The notes under the pieces were generated by a model. That model was not told the DNA's origin. It searched no databases and saw only the letters and a program-made list of their open reading frames with translations. Shown piece after piece: positions 23,712-33,204 of a stretch of DNA of 36,421 nucleotides. The stretch spans positions 1 to 36,421 of the forward strand of contig JAUYSH010000003.1 in assembly GCA_030696455.1 (NCBI GenBank), given 5' to 3'. Every line of letters starts with the position of its first letter. Position 1 is the stretch's first letter. The position numbers and the translations under genes were made by a program. The DNA is from Elusimicrobiota bacterium (GTDB lineage Bacteria > Elusimicrobiota > Elusimicrobia > UBA1565 > UBA9628).

Positions 23712-25402
<1,691 letters not shown>

Positions 25403-25403
<1 letters not shown>

Positions 25404-26845
25404 TGGCCTCGGCTTATCCCGCGGCGCTGGCGCTGCTGCTGGCGGGCTGGCTGGCGCTGCTGCCCTCGGCGCTCGGCCGCCTGGGGCGGAGGTGCTCCGC
25501 GAACGGACTCCGCCTGCTCGCCGCGCTCGTCTTCGCTGCGCTGGCGCTGCGGCTGGCCGGGGGCCCGGCGCACCGGGTGTACTACGACGAGTTCGAGCAC
25601 ATCGACATCGCCCGGCATCTCGCCGCGTCCGGGACTTTCGCCGAGACCCTCGTCGGCGGACTGCCCGGCTACGACGTGCTGCGCCGCCCCACCTGGCCCG
25701 GGGGGCACCACGTCGCGCTGGCCGCGTTCCTGACCTTGGGCGGCGGCTCCTTCCTCTGGAGCGCGCTGCTGTCTTCGCTCTCCGCCCTGTTCGTGTTCTG
25801 GGCGGCGCTCGAGCTGTTCGACGACGAGCGCGGCGCCCTCGCGGCGGCGTTCGTCTGGGCGGTCCTGCCGCTGGCCGTGAGCTACGGGCGAGCGAGCGAC
25901 CTCACGAGTTCCTCCCTGTTCTGGATCGCGGCCTCGCTCGCCGCGCTGCACGCTCGCGAGAGGGAACAGGGGCTGAACGCCTTCGCGGCGGTCACGCTCG
26001 CCTACGCCGTCAACGTCCGTCCCGAGAACGCGCTGCTGCTGGCCTACGGCGCGCTCCTGCGCGCGCCGCTGAGGGTGCTCGTGCCCGCGGCGGCCGCCGC
26101 CGCCTTCCCCGCCGCGATCGCCCTGGCCAACCGCGCCGAGGCCCTCCCCGGCTACTCCGCCTCGACGACCGAGCCGCTGGCGCACCTGGCGCGGCAGCTG
26201 CTCCCCAACCTGCGCTGGCTCGCGGAGCGCGCCGAGTTCTTCCTTATCGTCATCCCGGCGGCGCTCGCGGCGATCCTCAAACGCCCGGCGGCCCGCCTGG
26301 CGGCGCTGTCCGCCGCCTTCTTTCTCCTCTATAACTGCTTCTTCCGCGGGCGCTTCGACACGGGCACCGAGGACCGCTACGCGCTGAGCGTGCTGCTGCC
26401 TCTGGCCGTCGCGGCCGCGGGCGCGCTGGGTCCCGCAGCCGTCCCCGCGGCCTTGCTCGCGGCGGGCCTCGCCGCGGGCGGCGCGCCGCCGCCCGACGCG
26501 GAGCGGGAAGCCTCGCGCCGTTTTTTGGAGCGATCGGCGAAGCTGATCCCGGAGCGCGCCTTCGTCGCCGCGTTCAATCCCCCCTTCGTGCGCGAGGTCA
26601 CGGGGCGCCCCTCAGCATGGGCCTTCCTGATCCTCGAGGACCTGCCCCGCTTTGAGGCGGAGCGCTCCCGCGTCGGCTCCGCCCCGCAATTGGTGCTCTA
26701 CAAGGACTGGGCCTGGAGGTCGCGCCCGGAGGAGGCCGCCCGCCTCGAGACGTCTCTGTCCGTGGGCTATGCCGCCAGGCCCTTGGCGGACAACGGCCTG
26801 GACTTCCTCGTCCTGCTTACCCCAACACCTCGCGCGCCACGATGA
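25403..26845 (+). CDS. GT-C type membrane glycosyltransferase (PMT/ArnT-like)
   Basis: 480 residues, strongly hydrophobic. After the first membrane segments comes RVYYDEFEHIDIARHLAASG, an acidic pair (DE) in the first periplasmic loop as in lipid-linked sugar transferases of the GT-C fold. Many Ala/Leu-rich membrane spans follow to about residue 360, then a soluble C-terminal region of about 115 residues. It probably transfers a sugar from a polyprenyl phosphate to an envelope acceptor. The start shares one base with the ettA stop. The 3' end overlaps the opposite acyl-CoA dehydrogenase gene by 29 bases. Confidence 0.68.
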
Positions 26846-27956
26846 GGCTCTGGACCTCGGTCGTGCCCTCGTATATCTCGGTGACGCGCACGTCGCGGTA
26901 GTAGCGCTCGACGGGGAACTCGCGCACGAAGCCGTTGCCGCCGTGGATCTGCACCGCGTCGAAGCAGGCCTTGTTGGCGATGCGCGAGGCGAACGACTTC
27001 GCCATCGACGCCTCCATCGTGCATTTTTCACCGTTGGCGAGCTTCGAGGCGGCGCGGTAGACGAGCAGACGCGCCGCGGCGATGTTGGTCGCCATGTCGG
27101 AGAGCTTGGCCTGCGTGAGCTGGAACTCGGAGAGCTTCTTGCCGAACTGCTTGCGCTGCTTGGCGTAGCTCACGGCTTCCTCGAGCGCCGCCTGGGCGAT
27201 GCCCACGGCCTGCGCGGCGATGCCGATGCGGCCGCTGTCGAGCTGGCTCATCGCGATCTTGAAGCCCCCGCCCACCCCGCCGAGCAAGGCCTCTTTAGGA
27301 ATTTTTGCGTTAGCAAAAACCGTCTCGCGCGTGTCGGAGGCGCGCAGGCCCATCTTCTTCTCCTTCTTTCCGACGGAGAAGCCCGGCATGCCCTTTTCGA
27401 CAAGCAGGCAGGTGATGCCGCGCGAGCCCGCCTCCTTGTTCGTGGACACGAAGGTCAGGAACACGGTTGCGAAGCCGCCGTTGGTGACCCACGACTTGGT
27501 CCCGTTGACGAGCCAATGATCTCCCGCGTCCACGGCGCTCGTGGACAAAGAGCCGGCGTCGGTGCCGGCGCCGGGCTCGGACAGGGAGTACGCGCCGATC
27601 CACTCTCCGGAGGCGAGCTTGGGCAGGAACTTCTTCTTCTGCTCGTCGGTGCCGTGCTTGGCGATCGCGGCGCAGACGAGGGAGTTGTGCACGGTGGCGC
27701 AGACCTGGAACGAGGCCGAGCCGCGGGCGAGCTCCTCCATCGCCGCCGCGTAGGCGAGCGGGTCGACGCCCAGGCCGCCGAATTCCTCCGGCACGGACAG
27801 GCCGAAGAAGCCGAGGTCGGCGCCTTCCTTGTAGACCTCGGGCGGGATCGCTTCGTGCTCGTCCCACTCGAGGGCCCCGGGCTTGAGCCGCTTCTCGGCG
27901 AACTCCCGGGCGGAGTCGCGCAGCATCGCCATCGATTCGGTGAAGTTGAAGTCCAT
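26817..27956 (-). CDS. Acyl-CoA dehydrogenase (short-chain type)
   Basis: 379 residues, the standard length. YSLSEPGAGTDAGSLSTSA and WVTNGGFATVFLTFVSTN are the FAD/substrate segments, YAKQRKQFGKKLSEFQLTQ is the conserved helix, and VQIHGGNGFVREFPVERYYRD ends in ITEIYEGTTEV-like VTEIYEGTTEVQ with the catalytic Glu. It inserts the double bond into a short acyl-CoA such as butyryl-CoA. ATG 27956 lies one base after the 3-hydroxyacyl-CoA dehydrogenase stop, so the two form an operon. No electron-transfer flavoprotein genes are in the window. Confidence 0.92.
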   Translation of the reverse strand: MDFNFTESMAMLRDSAREFAEKRLKPGALEWDEHEAIPPEVYKEGADLGFFGLSVPEEFGGLGVDPLAYAAAMEELARGSASFQVCATVHNSLVCAAIAKHGTDEQKKKFLPKLASGEWIGAYSLSEPGAGTDAGSLSTSAVDAGDHWLVNGTKSWVTNGGFATVFLTFVSTNKEAGSRGITCLLVEKGMPGFSVGKKEKKMGLRASDTRETVFANAKIPKEALLGGVGGGFKIAMSQLDSGRIGIAAQAVGIAQAALEEAVSYAKQRKQFGKKLSEFQLTQAKLSDMATNIAAARLLVYRAASKLANGEKCTMEASMAKSFASRIANKACFDAVQIHGGNGFVREFPVERYYRDVRVTEIYEGTTEVQSLIVAREVLG

Positions 27957-27957
27957 G

Positions 27958-28815
27958 TTATTTTTTCGGGTAATCGTAGAAGCCCGCCCCTGATTTGACG
28001 CCCAATTTCCCGTCGGCGACCATCTTGCGCAGGAGCTCCGCCGGCTTGTACTTCACGCCGCCGAAGCCCTTGTCCAGCACCTCCATGATGGCCAGGCACA
28101 CGTCGAGGCCGATGTAGTCGGCCAGGGCGATGGGGCCCATCGGGTGCGCCATGCCGAGCTTCATGATGGTGTCGATGTCTTCCTTGGAAGAAACGCCTTC
28201 CTGAAGGCACAGAACGGCCTCGTTGATCATCGGCATGAGAACACGATTCGAGACGAACCCGGGAAAATCGTTGGCGACGGCGGGGATCTTGCCGAGCTTC
28301 GCCGTGAGCGCCTTGACCGTTTCGGTGGTCTCATCCGAGGTCCTCTTGCCGCGGATGATCTCGACGAGCTTCATGACCGGGACGGGGTTCATGAAGTGCA
28401 TGCCGATGACGCGCGAAGGGTCCTTCAGCGTCGCCGCGATGTCGGTGATCGGCAAGGAGGAGGTGTTCGTCGCGAGGATCGCCCCCGGCGCGCCGTGGGC
28501 CTCGAGCTCCTGGAACACCGCGGTCTTGATGTCGAGGCGCTCGGGAACGGCCTCGACGGCGAACTGGAAGCCGGCGGCCGCCGCGATGGAGGTCGCGGTC
28601 TTCAGGCGAGCGAGCGCGGCGTCCTTATCGGCCGCGGTCAGGCCGCCCTTGGCGACCTGGCGGTCCATGTTCTTCGTGATCGTCGCCACGGCCTTGTCGG
28701 CGAGCTCCTTCTTCGCTTCGACGAGGACGACTTCAAAGCCTTTCTGGGCGAAGACGTGGGCGATGCCGTTGCCCATCGTGCCGCCGCCCACGACGCAGAC
28801 GCGGGTGATGTCCAT
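27958..28815 (-). CDS. 3-hydroxybutyryl-CoA dehydrogenase
   Basis: 285 residues. VCVVGGGTMGNGIAHVFAQKG is the NAD-binding loop, FAVEAVPERLDIK contains the conserved Glu, and GMHFMNPVPVMKLVEII the catalytic His. VANDFPGFVSNRVLMPMINE and DYIGLDVCLAIMEV belong to the C-terminal dimerisation domain. It interconverts 3-hydroxyacyl-CoA and 3-oxoacyl-CoA. Together with the acyl-CoA dehydrogenase it gives two of the steps between acetoacetyl-CoA and butyryl-CoA; enoyl-CoA hydratase and thiolase are not in the window. ATG 28815 is probably a leaderless start. Confidence 0.93.
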   Translation of the reverse strand: MDITRVCVVGGGTMGNGIAHVFAQKGFEVVLVEAKKELADKAVATITKNMDRQVAKGGLTAADKDAALARLKTATSIAAAAGFQFAVEAVPERLDIKTAVFQELEAHGAPGAILATNTSSLPITDIAATLKDPSRVIGMHFMNPVPVMKLVEIIRGKRTSDETTETVKALTAKLGKIPAVANDFPGFVSNRVLMPMINEAVLCLQEGVSSKEDIDTIMKLGMAHPMGPIALADYIGLDVCLAIMEVLDKGFGGVKYKPAELLRKMVADGKLGVKSGAGFYDYPKK

Positions 28816-28821
28816 GGGCCG

Positions 28822-28827
28822 AGTCTA
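28822..28827 (-). promoter_or_regulatory. -10 box TAGACT, leaderless promoter of the acyl-CoA operon
   Basis: TAGACT on the minus strand ends six bases before ATG 28815, without a Shine-Dalgarno between. Confidence 0.55.
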
Positions 28828-28914
28828 TCAAATCTCCCGCGGGACGCGAGCGGGTGGGTCTTTTGCCGGGTCCGGGCGGACCGGACGGCCCAGAGGGAAT
28901 TCGGCCGCGTAACC

Positions 28915-28920
28915 TAGAAT
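28915..28920 (+). promoter_or_regulatory. -10 box TAGAAT, leaderless promoter of the hydrolase pair
   Basis: TAGAAT ends seven bases before ATG 28928. It faces away from the promoter at 28822-28827 across about 90 bases with no other visible feature. Confidence 0.6.
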
Positions 28921-28927
28921 AAGCTCA

Positions 28928-30370
28928 ATGAACCCTATCCTTCTCACCGTCGCGATGGCGTTCGTGCCCCCCTCTCACGCCGGCGTCGTCGCCGCTCCGC
29001 GGCTCACCGGCTCCCTCGGCTCGACCGCCGTCCTCCCGACGCTCGGCGGCGTGGGCCCCGCGCTTTCCGCTCCGGCGCTGTCCGCGCCCCTGTCGCTCAC
29101 CGCCCCGTCCCTCTCCGCGCCCGCCAAGGCCGAGGCGCCCCGGCTGATGCTTCCCACGGCCGTGCCCGCTTTGCCCGCCATCCCCGCTTTGCCCGCTCTG
29201 GCGAACCTCGTTTCGCCCTCCGCCAAGACCGCGCCGAGCTCGAAGTCCCTCGACGACTCCGCGACCGAGGCCAAGACCTTGTTCGACGGCGGCCGCGCCG
29301 CGGCTCCCGGCGAGGGCTGGACGCTTGACGCCTTCACCGGAGACGGCGGGGCGCCGATCCAGTACAAGTCGCGCGAAGGGACGGGCGGCGGCCGGGCCCG
29401 GGTGTACGCCGGCGGCCTCGCGCTCACCGAGAGCTTCGAGCCCCTGTTCGCGCGCGCCGAGAAGCCCGCCGGCAAGGAGCTTTTCCTCTGGACGCGCGGC
29501 CACGCGCCCTCCGCCTGGCTCCCGACGAAGTCCCCCATCGACGCCGACGCCCGCGACCTCGCGCGCGCCGTGCTCATCGCGGCGAAGGACTCCCCCGGCG
29601 GCAAGGTCGAGCTCGCCTTGCACTCCTTCGGCACGTTGGTCTTCCAACGCATGGTCCAGCTCCACGCCGAGCCCGCCGTCGCCGCCGCGCTCAAGGCCCT
29701 GTCCGGCTCGCGCGTGTTCCTGCTCCACGCGACCACGCACTTCGAGGGAAGCGAGAAGAAGGCCGGCCCCGATTTCGAGCGGATGAGCCAGGCCACCCGC
29801 GCCGTCGTCGACTGGCTCAACGCCGGCGACGCGACGGCCGAGCTCTGGGAGTCGACGGCCCGCATGAACCCGTTCCTCGCCCCGGCGATCGCCGCCTGGC
29901 TCGAGACGTGGCGCTACCAGCGCGGCCAGATCATCGCGCTGGCCTCCAAGGACGCCGCCGGCATGATGCTCGCCGACCTCAAGGAGCCGTGGGACAAGGC
30001 CGTCGATCACCTGCGCAAGGCCTTCATCAAGGACATCCAGCACGACGCGAAAGACCCGGGCTGGCAGGAGGCCATGCTGCGCCGCTCGAGCGACATGTTC
30101 CGTCTTGAATTTTCGCCGGAAGACACGGCGAAAATTCACGACCTCGATATGCGCCTCGAGCTCGTCCACGCCGACGGCGACAAGCTCCTGAACTGGGAGA
30201 GCGCCAAGGTCCTCTTCGAGCGCCTCGGCATCGAATCCCCGGAGAAGGCTCCGCCCTCCGGCACCGTGCTGAAGGACAAGACCGGGAAGTTCCGCGCCCG
30301 CATCGTCTCCGGCGACCACTACTTCCCGCTCAAGAAGCGCGACGAGCTGGCGAAGATCCTCAAGCCGTGA
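28928..30370 (+). CDS. Secreted alpha/beta-hydrolase-like protein with Ala/Pro-rich N-terminus
   Basis: 480 residues. A signal peptide (MNPILLTVAMAFVPPSHAG) is followed by about 90 residues of low-complexity Ser/Ala/Pro/Leu sequence (e.g. LSAPALSAPLSLTAPSLSAP), a linker or wall-spanning segment. The folded part has ELALHSFGTLVFQRM in the place of the nucleophile elbow (Ser), DGDKLLNWE as a candidate Asp and SGDHYFPLKK as a candidate His, in the usual order. I see no closer family. It is translationally coupled (GTGA) to a second hydrolase gene, so both may act on one substrate. Confidence 0.65.
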   Translation: MNPILLTVAMAFVPPSHAGVVAAPRLTGSLGSTAVLPTLGGVGPALSAPALSAPLSLTAPSLSAPAKAEAPRLMLPTAVPALPAIPALPALANLVSPSAKTAPSSKSLDDSATEAKTLFDGGRAAAPGEGWTLDAFTGDGGAPIQYKSREGTGGGRARVYAGGLALTESFEPLFARAEKPAGKELFLWTRGHAPSAWLPTKSPIDADARDLARAVLIAAKDSPGGKVELALHSFGTLVFQRMVQLHAEPAVAAALKALSGSRVFLLHATTHFEGSEKKAGPDFERMSQATRAVVDWLNAGDATAELWESTARMNPFLAPAIAAWLETWRYQRGQIIALASKDAAGMMLADLKEPWDKAVDHLRKAFIKDIQHDAKDPGWQEAMLRRSSDMFRLEFSPEDTAKIHDLDMRLELVHADGDKLLNWESAKVLFERLGIESPEKAPPSGTVLKDKTGKFRARIVSGDHYFPLKKRDELAKILKP

Positions 30371-31491
30371 GCCTCCCCCGCGCCTACGCCTTCCGCGTCG
30401 ACCTCCCCCGCGAGCCGGGGATCGTCGAGGCCGACCTCCCCGACCTGACCAGCGCGGCGGGTCCGCTCACCGAGGACGCTCTTCACATCGCGCCGCCCAA
30501 GGCGCTTTGGACGAAGGTCCCCAAGCCGGTCCCGGGGACGCTCATCACCGGGACCTTGCCGCCGGAAAACCGCGCGCGCTTCCTCCTGCGCGTGCCGAGC
30601 GACTGGAACGGCCGCCTCGTCGTCGGCGCCGCCTCGGGGATCACCGACGAGAGCACCTACGACCTCTACTTCTCCGACTTCCTCCTCTCCAAGGGCTACG
30701 CGTTCGCCGCCACCGACAAGGGCGTGCGCCGCGCTTTGCTCGACGGCGACACCGTGGTCATGCCCATGACTCCGGAAAGCTCCGTGCGCCGCTGGGCCGG
30801 GCGCCTTGAAACCCTGGTCGAGACCGCGCGCGAGCTCATCCTCCGCCGCCACGGCTCCTCGCCGGAGCGAGTGTACGCGGTGGGCCTCTCGAACGGCGGC
30901 TTCATCGCCCGCCGCGCCGCCGAGATCGGGTTCGTGGACGGAGCGGTGGATATCTCCGGCGTGATGTGGCGCGCGGACAAAGGCAATCTTCTACGCGAGC
31001 TTCCGGCGCTGCTGCGCGCCGTTTCCAAGGAGCCTTGGGACCAGGACGCCATCGCCCGCGCCAGCTTCCCCCGCGTCGACGCGAAGTGGAAGCCCCTCGC
31101 CGACCTCTACAAGCTCGTGTACTGGGAGTCCTCGCTCGGCATCTTCCTCAGCGACCTCGACCCCACCTACGCCGGCGCCCCCGCCGACTACGACCTCGAC
31201 TCCCGCCCCGCGGCGCTCGCCGCCATCCGGGAGTTCGAGAACACCGGCGACCTCAAGGCCCCCCTGATCTCGATCGCGGGGCGGCATGATTATCTCATCC
31301 CCTGCGCCGGCCACGCCGAGGCCTACCGCGACCTCGTGCGCTCGCGAGGCAAGGCGGATCTGCACCGGTTGCTCTTCGAGGACGACGCCGCCCACATCGA
31401 CACCAACGCGGACATGTTCCCCTTCGTCACCCCCCTGATGCCCCGCGCCCACGCCGCCTTCGACGAATTGGTGACCTGGGTCGAGAACTGA
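30367..31491 (+). CDS. Alpha/beta-hydrolase, possibly 3-hydroxybutyrate oligomer hydrolase
   Basis: 374 residues from GTG 30367, sharing bases with the upstream stop. RFLLRVPSDWNGRLVVGA opens the hydrolase fold. VYAVGLSNGGFIARRAAEIG carries the nucleophile Ser in a GLSNGG elbow as in tannase/feruloyl esterase and 3-hydroxybutyrate oligomer hydrolases. LISIAGRHDYLIPCAGH gives the Asp and AHIDT a candidate His. No signal peptide is apparent. A 3-hydroxybutyrate dehydrogenase is encoded convergently next door, which makes a 3-hydroxybutyrate ester the most interesting substrate; this is context inference. Confidence 0.65.
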   Translation: MSLPRAYAFRVDLPREPGIVEADLPDLTSAAGPLTEDALHIAPPKALWTKVPKPVPGTLITGTLPPENRARFLLRVPSDWNGRLVVGAASGITDESTYDLYFSDFLLSKGYAFAATDKGVRRALLDGDTVVMPMTPESSVRRWAGRLETLVETARELILRRHGSSPERVYAVGLSNGGFIARRAAEIGFVDGAVDISGVMWRADKGNLLRELPALLRAVSKEPWDQDAIARASFPRVDAKWKPLADLYKLVYWESSLGIFLSDLDPTYAGAPADYDLDSRPAALAAIREFENTGDLKAPLISIAGRHDYLIPCAGHAEAYRDLVRSRGKADLHRLLFEDDAAHIDTNADMFPFVTPLMPRAHAAFDELVTWVEN

Positions 31492-31494
31492 TAG

Positions 31495-31528
31495 TTGGTG
31501 TCAGGCCTAACGGTAATGACAGTATTTC
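31495..31528 (+). repeat. REP-like element, copy 1
   Basis: A copy of the consensus GTGTCAGGCCTAACGGTA followed by ATGACAG and TATTTCC. TGTCA and TGACA can pair around the GGCCTAACGGTAA loop. It sits between the convergent ends of the hydrolase and 3-hydroxybutyrate dehydrogenase genes, a typical REP location. It has the same orientation as copy 2. Confidence 0.85.
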
Positions 31529-31537
31529 CGCCTGGCC

Positions 31538-32320
31538 TTACTGCGCCGTCCAACCCCCGTCCACGGTAAGCGCGGCCCCGCGCATCTGCGAGGCTGCGTC
31601 GGAGCACAGGAACACGACCATGCCGCCGATCTGATCCGGGGTCGCGAACTCGTGCGAGGGCTGCTTCTCGGCGAGCAGCTTGGTCTTCGCCTCGGCCTCG
31701 GTCATGCGGTCGCGGGCCGCGAGCGCGTCGATCTGCTTCTGCACGAGCGGCGTCAGCACCCAACCGGGGCAGATCGCATTGCAGGTGACCCCCGTCGGCG
31801 CGGTCTCGAGGGCGACCGTTTTGGTCAGGCCGATGAGGCCGTGCTTTGCCGCGACATAGGCCGCCTTGTGCACTGAAGCGACAAGTCCGTGCGCGGAGGC
31901 GATATTGACGATGCGCCCCCACCCGCGCTTCTTCATGCCGGGCAGGGCCGCGCGGATGGTGTGGAAGCTCGAGGACAGGTTGATCGCGATGATCGCGTCC
32001 CACTTGTCGGCCGGGAACTCCTCGATCGGCGCCAGGTGCTGGATGCCTGCGTTGTTGACGAGTATGTCCACCTTGCCCAAGGTCCTCTCGGCCGCCATGA
32101 TCATCGCGGCGACCTCGGCCGGCTTGCTCATGTCCGCGTCCTGATAGGCAGCCTGCGCCCCGGACAGCCTTTCGAGAGATAGCCTTATGGCCTCGATCTC
32201 ATTTGCGTCGCCGAATCCGTTGATCATCACCGACGCGCCTTGCTGCGCCAGCGCCTTGGCGACCCCCAGACCGATCCCGCTCGTCGATCCCGTCACGACC
32301 GCAGTTTTTCCATTCAGCAT
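31538..32320 (-). CDS. bdhA: D-3-hydroxybutyrate dehydrogenase
   Basis: 260 residues, short-chain dehydrogenase fold. TGSTSGIGLGVAKALAQQG is the NAD-binding loop, ILVNNAGIQHLAPIEEFP the NNAG motif, and NIASAHGLVASVHKAAYVAAKHG holds Ser, Tyr and Lys of the catalytic set. LIGLTKTVALETAPTGVTCN, AICPGWVLTPLVQKQ and LTVDGGWTAQ at the end are characteristic of bacterial 3-hydroxybutyrate dehydrogenases. It oxidises D-3-hydroxybutyrate to acetoacetate with NAD. Acetoacetate could then be taken up by the CoA-transferase or the 3-hydroxyacyl-CoA pathway encoded nearby. ATG 32320 follows a TAGAAT box by six bases. Confidence 0.9.
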   Translation of the reverse strand: MLNGKTAVVTGSTSGIGLGVAKALAQQGASVMINGFGDANEIEAIRLSLERLSGAQAAYQDADMSKPAEVAAMIMAAERTLGKVDILVNNAGIQHLAPIEEFPADKWDAIIAINLSSSFHTIRAALPGMKKRGWGRIVNIASAHGLVASVHKAAYVAAKHGLIGLTKTVALETAPTGVTCNAICPGWVLTPLVQKQIDALAARDRMTEAEAKTKLLAEKQPSHEFATPDQIGGMVVFLCSDAASQMRGAALTVDGGWTAQ

Positions 32321-32326
32321 AAGCCG

Positions 32327-32332
32327 ATTCTA
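32327..32332 (-). promoter_or_regulatory. -10 box TAGAAT, leaderless promoter of bdhA
   Basis: TAGAAT on the minus strand ends six bases before ATG 32320. The -35 position falls inside REP copy 2, where GTTAGG (32355-32350) is 17 bases away. Confidence 0.6.
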
Positions 32333-32336
32333 CAGA

Positions 32337-32374
32337 ATTAGGTGTCAGGCCTAACGGTAATGACAGAAATATCC
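32337..32374 (+). repeat. REP-like element, copy 2 (left end of the transposase unit)
   Basis: TTAGGTGTCAGGCCTAACGG followed by TAATGACAG. It matches copy 1 in sequence and orientation. The last codons and the TAA stop of the transposase gene are read from this copy. TTAGG and CCTAA form an additional inverted repeat within it. Confidence 0.88.
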
Positions 32375-33108
32375 TTGGAATACCGAGTGACAGAAGTCGA
32401 GGTCGTATGAAGCCATTCGGCGATCGCATGGAGAGAGTGCCCCTGACGAGCAGCCTCATGCGTCAGGTCCCGCCGCGCGGCCACGACACGCCTTCGCCGG
32501 TCCGCCGATCGCATTTCCCTGAGCGTGACCCCGGTCCGCTTCTGTACTCGAATGGCGATGTCATCAAGGACAGCCTGCGGAGCCTCGATGAACCGGCGAA
32601 GGTGCTTAGGTTCTTCGTCGGCTTTCCAAGGGTCGAAATCAGCGGGAATCGGCACGTCGGCCGATCCATCCGCATCGCCCTGGCCCGCGCTTGACCAAGG
32701 CCAATCGCATGCGCGCGCGACGAGCTTCGCCCGCACCGGATTCTCATGGATGTATCGGATGACGACGGCGAGGTGCGCGTCGTCCAGGCAATGCTTCGAG
32801 TGGTATCGCGCTTGGAATAAGTGCCCGGTGCGGTTGTGCCGAAAATTAAAGGCGGTCACGTATCCCGTGAGGAGCCTCTGCATGATGGCGGAAAGAGGAA
32901 CGCAAGCGACCTGGATCGCGAGATGGAAATGATTCCCCATAAGACAATAGGCGAAGACCTCGGCGCCCGAATCCGAGCATATGCGCGCAACCGCTTTAAG
33001 AAAGGATCTGCGATCGTGATCATCGACAAAGATTGTCCGGCCGTCCACGCCCTTTGCCATGACGTGATAGACGGCGCCGTTGAAATGGATCCGGAGTCTT
33101 CTTCCCAT
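32338..33108 (-). CDS. REP-associated tyrosine transposase (RAYT)
   Basis: 256 residues from ATG 33108, the start that matches the usual M-x-R-x-LRI-x-F-x-GA-x-YH opening (MGRRLRIHFNGAVYHVMAKG); ATG 33117 and 33144 are in frame upstream. CLMGNHFHLAIQ contains the HuH metal site (HFH), and LLTGYVTAFNFRHNRTGHLF the likely catalytic Tyr with the GHLFQ motif. VIRYIHENPVRAKLV is also typical. The C-terminal part (HSLHAIAEWLHTTSTSVTRY) resembles a DnaA-like helix-turn-helix that recognises REP DNA. The last eleven residues are encoded by the REP copy itself. It appears intact. Confidence 0.9.
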   Translation of the reverse strand: MGRRLRIHFNGAVYHVMAKGVDGRTIFVDDHDRRSFLKAVARICSDSGAEVFAYCLMGNHFHLAIQVACVPLSAIMQRLLTGYVTAFNFRHNRTGHLFQARYHSKHCLDDAHLAVVIRYIHENPVRAKLVARACDWPWSSAGQGDADGSADVPIPADFDPWKADEEPKHLRRFIEAPQAVLDDIAIRVQKRTGVTLREMRSADRRRRVVAARRDLTHEAARQGHSLHAIAEWLHTTSTSVTRYSKDISVITVRPDT

Positions 33109-33153
33109 ACCTATCATACGATTGCCCCCCCTGAAAAGTTGCATCCGATTTTC

Positions 33154-33192
33154 GAAATACTGTCACTACCGTTAGGCCTGACACCAATTTCC
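33154..33192 (-). repeat. REP-like element, copy 3 (right end of the transposase unit)
   Basis: On the minus strand GGTGTCAGGCCTAACGGTA then GTGACAGTATTTC; one base differs from copies 1 and 2 in the core. It is inverted relative to copy 2. On the plus strand it places GTTAGG (33171-33176) 16 bases before the kamA -10 box. Confidence 0.88.
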
Positions 33193-33198
33193 TATAAT
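33193..33198 (+). promoter_or_regulatory. -10 box TATAAT, leaderless promoter of kamA
   Basis: A consensus TATAAT ends six bases before ATG 33205 (spacer GGGCGC). It begins one base after REP copy 3, so the -35 area is inside the repeat. Confidence 0.7.
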
Positions 33199-33204
33199 GG
33201 GCGC

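Larger units (their letters stand above)
32337..33192. mobile_element. RAYT/REP unit inserted between bdhA and kamA
   Basis: A REP-associated tyrosine transposase gene bounded by two REP copies in inverted orientation (32337-32374 and 33154-33192). It separates two divergent genes and ends directly against their -10 boxes. Such units (REPtrons/BIMEs) spread palindromes by single-strand, tyrosine-based chemistry. Confidence 0.8.

Noticed and set aside
28816-28927. Small gene or RNA in the divergent gap
   Set aside because: Only the two -10 boxes are visible; no start with ribosome binding site and no clear structured element.
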